DNA of 64,000 nucleotides from Sphingomonas piscis (GTDB lineage: Bacteria > Pseudomonadota > Alphaproteobacteria > Sphingomonadales > Sphingomonadaceae), in contig NZ_CP049869.1 in assembly GCF_011300455.1 (NCBI RefSeq), positions 1,178,001-1,242,000 of the forward strand, written 5' to 3'. This document shows positions 57,950 to 64,000 of this stretch, piece by piece. The position numbers and the translations under genes were made by a program. Each line of letters opens with the position of its first letter. Within the stretch, counting starts at the first letter, position 1. Below the pieces are notes generated by a model that was not told the DNA's origin, did no database searches, and saw only the letters and a program-made list of their open reading frames with translations.

Positions 57950-59431
57950 TTAACCGACACTTCCTTCTAGACTGATCCCCAGCAGCTTCTGCGCCTCGAC
58001 CGCAAACTCCATCGGCAGCTGCTTCAGCACCTCGCGCGCGAAACCGTTGACGATCAGCGCCACCGCCGCTTCCTGATCGAGCCCGCGCGACATGGCGTAG
58101 AAGAGCTGATCCTCGCTGATCTTCGACGTCGTCGCTTCATGCTCGATTGTGGCGGTCGGATTCTTGACCTCAATGTAGGGCACGGTGTGGGCACCGCACT
58201 TATCGCCGAGCAAAAGTGAATCGCACTGGGTGAAATTGCGGACGTTCTCCGCGCCCGGCAGCACACGCACCAGCCCGCGATAGGTATTGTCACTGCGGCC
58301 CGCGCTGATCCCCTTCGACACGATCGTTGACCTGGTGTTGGCGCCGATGTGGATCATCTTGGTGCCGGTGTCCGCCTGCTGGCGATTGTTGGTCAGCGCC
58401 ACCGAATAGAATTCGCCGACACTGCCCTCGCCCTTCAGGATGCAGCTCGGATATTTCCAGGTGATCGCGCTTCCGGTCTCGACCTGGGTCCAGCTGACCT
58501 TGGACCGCGCGCCGCTGCATAGGGCCCGCTTGGTCACGAAATTGAAGATGCCGCCCTTGCCCTCGGCATCGCCCGGATACCAGTTCTGGACGGTGGAGTA
58601 TTTCACCTCCGCATCCTCATGCGCGAAGATCTCCACCACTGCGGCGTGCAGCTGGTTCTCATCGCGCATCGGCGCGGTGCAGCCTTCGAGATAGCTGACG
58701 TAGCTGCCCTTGTCGGCGACGATCAGGGTGCGTTCGAACTGGCCGGTATTCTCGGCATTGATCCGGAAATAGGTCGACAGCTCCATCGGGCAGCGGACGC
58801 CCTCGGGAATGTAGACGAAGGTACCGTCGGAGAAGACCGCGGCGTTGAGGCAGGCGAAGTAATTGTCGCGCTGCGGAACGACGCTTCCGAGATACTTCTT
58901 GATGAGGTCGGGAAACTCGCGGATCGCCTCGCTGATCGAGCGGAAGATGACGCCCGCTTTCTCAAGCTCCTCGCGGAAGGTGGTCGCCACCGAGACGCTG
59001 TCGAACACGGCGTCGACCGCCACCTTGCGCGCACCTTCGACGCCGGCGAGCACTTTCTGCTCCTCGATCGGGATGCCGAGCTTCTCGTAGACCCGCAGGA
59101 TCTCGGGATCGACCTCGTCCAGGCTGCCGAGCTTCGGCTTCGCCTTAGGAGCCGCGTAATAATAGGCGTCCTGGTAATCGATCTTGGGGATGTCGAGCTT
59201 GGCCCAGTCGACTTCCTCCATTTCGAGCCAGGCGCGATAGGCCTTCAGCCGCCACTCGAGCATCCACTCCGGCTCGTTCTTCTTGGCGGAGATGAAACGG
59301 ACGATGTCCTCACTCAGACCCTTGGGCGCGAACTCCTGCTCGATGTCGGACGAGAAGCCCCACTCGTAATCCGCAAGCTTCTCCGCAGCCTCGTGCGCCT
59401 CGCGGTTCCGGACCTGCACTTCTTCGTTCAT
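57950..59431 (-). CDS. sufB: Fe-S assembly scaffold component SufB
   Basis: The 493-residue scaffold protein on which the nascent cluster is built. Recognisable segments are [12 protein letters not shown] near the start, [39 protein letters not shown], and the C-terminal [26 protein letters not shown]. The start at ATG 59431 overlaps the regulator stop (four bases); a longer upstream frame lies within the regulator gene. Confidence 0.95.
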   Translation of the reverse strand: MNEEVQVRNREAHEAAEKLADYEWGFSSDIEQEFAPKGLSEDIVRFISAKKNEPEWMLEWRLKAYRAWLEMEEVDWAKLDIPKIDYQDAYYYAAPKAKPKLGSLDEVDPEILRVYEKLGIPIEEQKVLAGVEGARKVAVDAVFDSVSVATTFREELEKAGVIFRSISEAIREFPDLIKKYLGSVVPQRDNYFACLNAAVFSDGTFVYIPEGVRCPMELSTYFRINAENTGQFERTLIVADKGSYVSYLEGCTAPMRDENQLHAAVVEIFAHEDAEVKYSTVQNWYPGDAEGKGGIFNFVTKRALCSGARSKVSWTQVETGSAITWKYPSCILKGEGSVGEFYSVALTNNRQQADTGTKMIHIGANTRSTIVSKGISAGRSDNTYRGLVRVLPGAENVRNFTQCDSLLLGDKCGAHTVPYIEVKNPTATIEHEATTSKISEDQLFYAMSRGLDQEAAVALIVNGFAREVLKQLPMEFAVEAQKLLGISLEGSVG

Positions 59432-59832
59432 GACGCACTCGCAAGCGACTGGAGGCTGACGGCACCGAGAGCGCCGCGAACGGCCGTCGACACCACACTC
59501 ATGTGCGGCTTCACGCGGCAACGGGCATCGAGCGCACAGTCGGAAGCTTCCTCGGCTCCGCTGCACTGGGTCAGCGCGATCGGTCCCTCTACCGCCTCGA
59601 TAATGTCGGCAAGGCTGATGTCAGGCCGAGCCAGCGTGAAACCGCCGCCGGCACCGCGAACGCTGTTCAGCAGGCCCGCCGCCGCCAGTTTCCCCACCAG
59701 CTTCTGGGCTGTCGGCAGGGGCACGCCGGTCTCTTCTGCCAGCACGGTCGCGGACAGCCGTGCGCCTTCCGCACGGCGTGCGGCGGCGGTCATCATCACG
59801 ACCGCATAATCGGCAAGATGGGTAAGGCGCAT
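59428..59832 (-). CDS. Rrf2-family Fe-S regulator of the suf operon (SufR/IscR-like)
   Basis: A 134-residue Rrf2-type winged-helix repressor that probably senses Fe-S status. The DNA-binding N-terminus ([34 protein letters not shown]) is followed by the RGAGGGF wing and three cluster-ligand cysteines at residues 90, 99 and 105, spacing like IscR. It heads the suf operon and likely regulates it. A direct repeat lies just upstream of its ATG (59833-59857). Confidence 0.93.
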   Translation of the reverse strand: MRLTHLADYAVVMMTAAARRAEGARLSATVLAEETGVPLPTAQKLVGKLAAAGLLNSVRGAGGGFTLARPDISLADIIEAVEGPIALTQCSGAEEASDCALDARCRVKPHMSVVSTAVRGALGAVSLQSLASAS

Positions 59833-59857
59833 ATCTAATCGGAGCTATCTGGTCGGA
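59833..59857 (-). promoter_or_regulatory. Direct repeat upstream of the suf regulator, possible operator
   Basis: On the minus strand TCCGACCAGAT is followed, after AGC, by TCCGATTAGAT, ending at the ATG of the regulator. The two 11-base copies differ at two positions and repeat with a 14-base period. This is a plausible operator for autoregulation by the Rrf2 protein, but it does not match the classical IscR box and could be chance. The 69-base region is shared with the divergent pyrD. Confidence 0.4.
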
Positions 59858-59901
59858 TTTAGGCGCTTGGCCCTCAAACCGCAACCGTCTAGGCGGCAGG
59901 G

Positions 59902-60948
59902 ATGGCGCTTTATCCGCTCGTCCGCCCCCTCGCCTTCGCTCTTGATGCGGAGAAAGCGCATCGCATGACGATCGCGGCGCTGAAGCTAGGCATCGGCACC
60001 GCGTTCACTCCGCAGCCAAGGGACATCCCGGAACTCAGGATCAAGGTTGCGGGGATCGATTTTCCCAATCCAATTGGTCTTGCCGCAGGTTTCGACAAGG
60101 ACGCCGAAGTGTTTGAGCAGATGCTCACCCTGAAGTTCGGCTTCGTGGAGGTGGGAACGCTGACCCACAAGCCGCAAGAAGGCAACCCGAAGCCGCGCCT
60201 GTTCCGCCTTGTTGAAGACCGTGCGGTCATCAACCGCATGGGCTTCAACAATCAGGGCCAGGACGCGGCGCTTGGCCGTTTGAAGCGTCGCCACAAAACG
60301 CGAGGCATCGTCGGGGTAAACATCGGTGCCAACAAGGATAGCGCCGACCGGATCGCCGACTATGCCGACGGTATCCGCAGGATGGCGCCCGTCGCCGACT
60401 ATCTGACCGTCAACATCAGCTCGCCGAACACGCCGGGTCTCCGCCAGCTGCAGGACGAGGGCGCGCTGCGTGCCCTGCTGTCGGCAGTTGAGGAGGCCCG
60501 GAGCGACGACGGACCGCCCGTCTTCCTCAAAGTCGCGCCCGACCTTGGTGCTGGCGAGCCGGACCAGATCGTGCGCGCAGCCCTGGATCATGGGATCGAT
60601 GCGATCATTGTCGCCAACACTACCGTATCACGTCCCACTCTGGGCTCTGCGCACGCAGGGGAAAGCGGCGGCCTTTCGGGGGCGCCGCTCAAAGCGCTCG
60701 CGCTTGAGGCGCTGCGCACCTTTCGCGCGGCCAGTGGCGGCAAAGTGACCTTGATCGCCGCCGGCGGAGTGTCAACAGCGGACGATGCTTGGGAACGCAT
60801 CACTGCCGGCGCCAGCCTGGTCCAGCTTTATTCCGCCATGGTCTACGAAGGGCCCGGCATCGCACGCCGGATCGTCCAGGGCCTCAAGGAACGGGTGAAG
60901 CGCGAAGGGTTGAAATCGATCGAAGAGGCAGTCGGCAGCGCCCGTTAA
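59902..60948 (+). CDS. pyrD: Dihydroorotate dehydrogenase (quinone)
   Basis: Membrane-associated flavoenzyme that oxidises dihydroorotate to orotate in pyrimidine synthesis, passing electrons to quinone. The 348-residue class 2 enzyme shows FPNPIGLAAGFDKDAE, FGFVEVGTLTHKPQEGN, NRMGFNNQG, VNISSPNTPGLRQLQ with the catalytic serine region, and ANTTVSRP. An amphipathic N-terminal helix fits membrane docking. ATG at 59902 follows a 69-base divergent region. The stop overlaps the convergent ggt gene by four bases. Confidence 0.95.
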   Translation: MALYPLVRPLAFALDAEKAHRMTIAALKLGIGTAFTPQPRDIPELRIKVAGIDFPNPIGLAAGFDKDAEVFEQMLTLKFGFVEVGTLTHKPQEGNPKPRLFRLVEDRAVINRMGFNNQGQDAALGRLKRRHKTRGIVGVNIGANKDSADRIADYADGIRRMAPVADYLTVNISSPNTPGLRQLQDEGALRALLSAVEEARSDDGPPVFLKVAPDLGAGEPDQIVRAALDHGIDAIIVANTTVSRPTLGSAHAGESGGLSGAPLKALALEALRTFRAASGGKVTLIAAGGVSTADDAWERITAGASLVQLYSAMVYEGPGIARRIVQGLKERVKREGLKSIEEAVGSAR

Positions 60949-62657
60949 AGCGCGGGCAGCACCAGCACCACGCCTTCCCGCCGCGGATCGAAGCCGCCAT
61001 CCACCTGCCCGTCGCGAATCAGCACCCCGTGCACCCCGGAGTCCTCGCCGACGCCGGGCTTCAGCGTGACTCCGCGGCCTGCCAGCGCGGCCAGCAGTTC
61101 AGGCGAAAATTTCGTCACCTCACCGTTGAAGTCGCTGCCCCGCGCCACGAGGTTCGGCACCGCAATCGCTTGTTGCATCGGCAGGTTCCAGTCGATCGCG
61201 GAAACCAGCGACTTTGCGACATAAGCGAGGATCGCACTGCCTCCCGCAGAACCGATCGCGCCCGCGAACTGGCCGTCGCTTGTCAGCAGAATGGTTGGCA
61301 CCATCGACGAGCGCGGCCGCTTGCCGGGTGCAACGGCATTGGCCACGGGGCGCCCCTCGGTGTCGGTCGGGCTGAAGGAGAAATCCGTCAGCTGATTGTT
61401 GAGGAAAAAGCCGTCGACCATCCGGCCGGTGCCGAAAATCGACTCCACCGTCGTGGTCATCGACACGACGTTGCCGTCACGATCGCGAACGATGAAGTGG
61501 GATGTGCCTGCGGGCTCATGCGTCCGATCGGGTGCGCGAGCGTCGACCTGCGGCGGCGTTCCGGCCATCGGCGGTGCACCCGCGACATTCCCGATCAATC
61601 GCGCGCGTTGGTCCAAATAGCCGCCGTCCAGCAGCCCGCGAACATTGACCCGGACAAATGCCGGATCGCCCACGTAACGGTCGCGGTCAGCATACATCAG
61701 CCGACTTGCCTCGGCGAACAGGAACCATGCCTGCGGATCGGCGGCGCTGCGCTTGGCAATGTCGGTCCGCTCGAGCAGTCTGAGTAATTGCAGAAGCCCG
61801 ACACCGCTCGCCGGCGGCGGCGGGGTGCAGACAAGATAGGCTCGGTACGGTCCGCACAGCGGCTCCCGCTTGACCGGTCGGTACGCGGCCAGGTCGGCCA
61901 TCGTCATCGTTCCGCCGAGCGGGGCCGCGCGGGTCCGGGCGATAATCCTTGCAGCGGTGGACCCTCGGTAAAAGGCGGCCGTGCCCTGGTTGGCCAGGCG
62001 CTGCAGAAAGTCCCCATAGGCGGGGTTGCGGAGCCGGTCGCCGGCTTCCAGCAAGCCGCCCCCCGGTCGTGAGAAATAGGCCACCGCGTCGGGCGCGCTA
62101 TTCTCGGGGAACTTGCCGCGGATCATCCTGGCCAAGCGTGGGCTGACGATGAAACCTTCCTTGGCGGTGCGCTCGGCATCGCCGAACAGGCTGTTCCACG
62201 GCAGCTTGCCGCGCTCGCGGTGCGCAAGGTCCAGCATCGCAAGCACACCGGGCACGCCCGTCGCTCGGCCGCTCAGCACCGCCTCGCCGAACGGCAAAGG
62301 CCTGCCACTCGGCCCAAGGAACATGGACGGACTCGCCTGCGCCGGCGCAACTTCGCGTCCATCGTAGATGGTGATCTTGCCCGACCTCCCGTCGAGATAG
62401 GTCATGAAGGCACCGCCCGCGACGCTGCTGCTCTGCGGCTCGACCAGCGACAGCATGGCCTGCATCGCCACGGCCGCATCGACCGCCGATCCGCCGCGCC
62501 GCAACACACTCGCTCCGGCCTCGGCGGCGAGCGGATTGGCGGCAATCACGAAGGGTGATGGCTGAACGGCGGCGTGTGACCGTGGCGTACGCGTGGTCTG
62601 CGCGCAGGATGCCGCAAGCAAGGCGCTGAGACACACAAGGACTCGGGGGAGACTCAT
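60945..62657 (-). CDS. ggt: Gamma-glutamyltransferase lipoprotein
   Basis: A periplasmic enzyme that cleaves or transfers the gamma-glutamyl group of glutathione. It is made as one chain and autocleaved. The 570-residue protein has a lipobox-like LLAASC (Cys18), the HAAVQPSPFVIAANPLAAEAGASVL start, DGREVAP, and the autocleavage nucleophile Thr385 in GTSHFIV, followed by the GSAGGSAI oxyanion segment. No partner gene is coupled. It would complement the glutathione-based formaldehyde pathway in this window. Confidence 0.93.
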   Translation of the reverse strand: MSLPRVLVCLSALLAASCAQTTRTPRSHAAVQPSPFVIAANPLAAEAGASVLRRGGSAVDAAVAMQAMLSLVEPQSSSVAGGAFMTYLDGRSGKITIYDGREVAPAQASPSMFLGPSGRPLPFGEAVLSGRATGVPGVLAMLDLAHRERGKLPWNSLFGDAERTAKEGFIVSPRLARMIRGKFPENSAPDAVAYFSRPGGGLLEAGDRLRNPAYGDFLQRLANQGTAAFYRGSTAARIIARTRAAPLGGTMTMADLAAYRPVKREPLCGPYRAYLVCTPPPPASGVGLLQLLRLLERTDIAKRSAADPQAWFLFAEASRLMYADRDRYVGDPAFVRVNVRGLLDGGYLDQRARLIGNVAGAPPMAGTPPQVDARAPDRTHEPAGTSHFIVRDRDGNVVSMTTTVESIFGTGRMVDGFFLNNQLTDFSFSPTDTEGRPVANAVAPGKRPRSSMVPTILLTSDGQFAGAIGSAGGSAILAYVAKSLVSAIDWNLPMQQAIAVPNLVARGSDFNGEVTKFSPELLAALAGRGVTLKPGVGEDSGVHGVLIRDGQVDGGFDPRREGVVLVLPAL

Positions 62658-62759
62658 GGGTCGGCGCTAACCCGCTGTCGCACGAGCGTCCATGCATGTC
62701 CGGTTGCAGGCCTTGCACTTCGCGGCAAAGCACGGCCAATACGGCGCCGGAGAGGATCC

Positions 62760-64000
62760 ATGGGCCGCTTACTCGAACATTTCCCCAATCTCGTCACCAT
62801 GTTCCTCGCGCGCGCCGAGGCTGGAGGCGACGCGCCGTTCCTTTGGGCCAAGCAGAACGGCGCGTGGAATCCGACGAGCTGGCGTGAGGCGGCGCGGCAG
62901 GTCGCCGCGCTGGCGCAAAGCCTGAAACGAATCGGTCTCCAGCCTGGCGACCGCGTCGCGCTGGTTAGCGAGAACCGGCCGGAATGGCTGATTTCCGACC
63001 TGGCGATCATGGCCGCCGGCTGCGTCACCGTCCCGACCTACACCACCAATACCACCCGCGATCATGCCCATATCCTCAGCAACAGCGGCGCCCGCGCAGC
63101 GATCGTCTCCACGCAGAAGCTCGCCCGCAACCTCATTCCCGCCGTGATGCTCGGGTCCGAATGCCGTCATGTGATCGGTATGGAGGAAGTTCGCACCGGC
63201 CAGTCGACCGAGCAACTTAGCTTCCATCACTGGCACGACTTCGCGGCGGGTGAGGGAAGCCGGGACGCCGTCGCGTTGCAGGTCGATCAGCTCCGGCGCG
63301 AGGATCTGGCCTGCATCATCTACACCAGCGGAACCGGCGGTGCGCCCCGCGGGGTCATGCAGCACCATGGCATGATCCTGCAGAACGTAGCCGCTGCCGC
63401 CGAGGTGATCTCCAGCGATTTCGGGTGGGGGGACGAGGCTTTCCTGTCCTTCCTCCCCGCAAGCCATGCCTATGAACATTCGGCGGGTCAGCACTTCCCC
63501 GTTGCCCTGGGCGGGCAAATCTATTTCGCAGAGAGCCTGGAGAAACTCGCCGCGAACATAGAGGAGACGCGGCCGACCATCATGGTAGTCGTTCCGCGCC
63601 TTTTCGAAATGCTTCGTGCGCGGATCATCAAGCAGATCGAAAAAGAAGGTGCCCTGGCGCAATATCTCCTTCGCCGCGCGCTTGAGATTGGCGAGCGTGA
63701 AGCCAGAGGCGAACGCCGGCTGTCGGATCTGCCGATGGACGCGGTCCTTTCGCTAACGCTGCGGCGGAAGGTGCGGGGGAGGTTCGGCGGCCGGATGAAG
63801 GCACTGGTATCCGGCGGCGCGCCGCTCAACCCGGAGGTCGGCCGGTTTTTTCAGTCGCTCGGCGTCACCCTTCTTCAAGGGTACGGCCAAACGGAGTCCG
63901 GGCCCATCGTCGCGGTCAATCGGCCGAGCACCGGCATCCGCATGGACAGCGTCGGCACCCCGCTGATGGGGAACGACGTGCGCATCGCTGCCGACGGCGA
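62760..64000 (+). CDS. Long-chain acyl-CoA synthetase (AMP-binding), C-terminus off the window
   Basis: Activates fatty acids to acyl-CoA through an acyl-AMP. The open frame from ATG 62760 (AGAGG precedes it) covers 413 residues to the right edge without a stop. It has the A3-type phosphate loop IIYTSGTGGAPRG (TSG at residues 189-191; Gly and Arg replace the more usual Thr and Lys), the A4-like LPASHAYEHSAG, and A5 YGQTESGP. The C-terminal domain is outside the window. FadD-like by fold; chain-length preference is unknown. Confidence 0.9.
   Translation, partial: MGRLLEHFPNLVTMFLARAEAGGDAPFLWAKQNGAWNPTSWREAARQVAALAQSLKRIGLQPGDRVALVSENRPEWLISDLAIMAAGCVTVPTYTTNTTRDHAHILSNSGARAAIVSTQKLARNLIPAVMLGSECRHVIGMEEVRTGQSTEQLSFHHWHDFAAGEGSRDAVALQVDQLRREDLACIIYTSGTGGAPRGVMQHHGMILQNVAAAAEVISSDFGWGDEAFLSFLPASHAYEHSAGQHFPVALGGQIYFAESLEKLAANIEETRPTIMVVVPRLFEMLRARIIKQIEKEGALAQYLLRRALEIGEREARGERRLSDLPMDAVLSLTLRRKVRGRFGGRMKALVSGGAPLNPEVGRFFQSLGVTLLQGYGQTESGPIVAVNRPSTGIRMDSVGTPLMGNDVRIAADG

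Overview
The window is a dense stretch of chromosome (about 97% coding, visibly GC-rich) from an alphaproteobacterium, most likely a sphingomonad (Sphingomonadales). The evidence is the ATP12 F1-ATPase chaperone, a class I PHA synthase, the sufR-B-C-D-S-T-A order, a PduO-type cobalamin adenosyltransferase, an S46 dipeptidyl-peptidase, a DUF4893-like lipoprotein and an EgtB/EgtD pair. I see no phage, insertion sequence, integron or CRISPR array. No gap between genes exceeds about 200 bases; the largest is 29288-29488, which holds no recognisable gene.

Layout. 1-3554 (minus): a coupled six-gene run, lipoprotein - unknown 121-aa protein - RluA pseudouridine synthase - HAD phosphatase - small membrane protein - ATP12 (cut by the left edge). 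3654-6997: RarD permease, two small proteins, then PHA synthase on the opposite strand. 7079-14143 (plus): an AlaC-type aminotransferase, membrane proteins, GlpX, a bPH2 pair and RecJ, then tRNA-Glu at 14182. 14298-16787 (minus): a cyanide-insensitive-type bd oxidase (cydA, cydB, DUF2474-like peptide). 16834-22931 (minus): methylmalonyl-CoA mutase - propionyl-CoA carboxylase alpha - glutathione-dependent formaldehyde dehydrogenase - S-formylglutathione hydrolase. 23082-28724: nucleotidase, DapD, EamA permease, TlpA-like thioredoxin, ArgH, lipoprotein, GalU. 28721-35855: HNH protein, GluQRS, HIG1 protein, cobalamin adenosyltransferase, flavodoxin-fold reductase, EgtB, EgtD, YggT, FolD, MarC. 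35852-45114: an envelope glycosylation locus with two GtrA proteins, a DPM1/GtrB-like transferase, three large multi-pass proteins, a methyltransferase and a UGM-like flavoprotein. 45201-50192: ArgG, a five-EF-hand secreted protein, an S46 peptidase and an orphan ABC ATPase. 50193-59832 (minus): the suf operon, apparently continuing through a GNAT, RlmN, an MpaB-family protein and a CFA-synthase-like methyltransferase. 59902-end: PyrD, gamma-glutamyltransferase and the first part of a long-chain acyl-CoA synthetase.

How the genes connect. The mutase and carboxylase handle propionyl-CoA, and the adenosyltransferase at 30548 can supply the mutase's cofactor. EgtB/EgtD (ergothioneine), the formaldehyde pair, the bd oxidase, Suf and gamma-glutamyltransferase together suggest strong thiol and redox management. 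The 36-45 kb locus looks like a lipid-linked-sugar pathway that modifies surface polymer or lipid.

Quality warning. Seven otherwise intact genes are each broken by what looks like one missing base in a G/C homopolymer (near 7521, 14951, 17123, 22338, 36578, 41942 and 53818). This pattern points to homopolymer undercalling in the assembly rather than real pseudogenes, so these seven are annotated as single CDSs across the shift.
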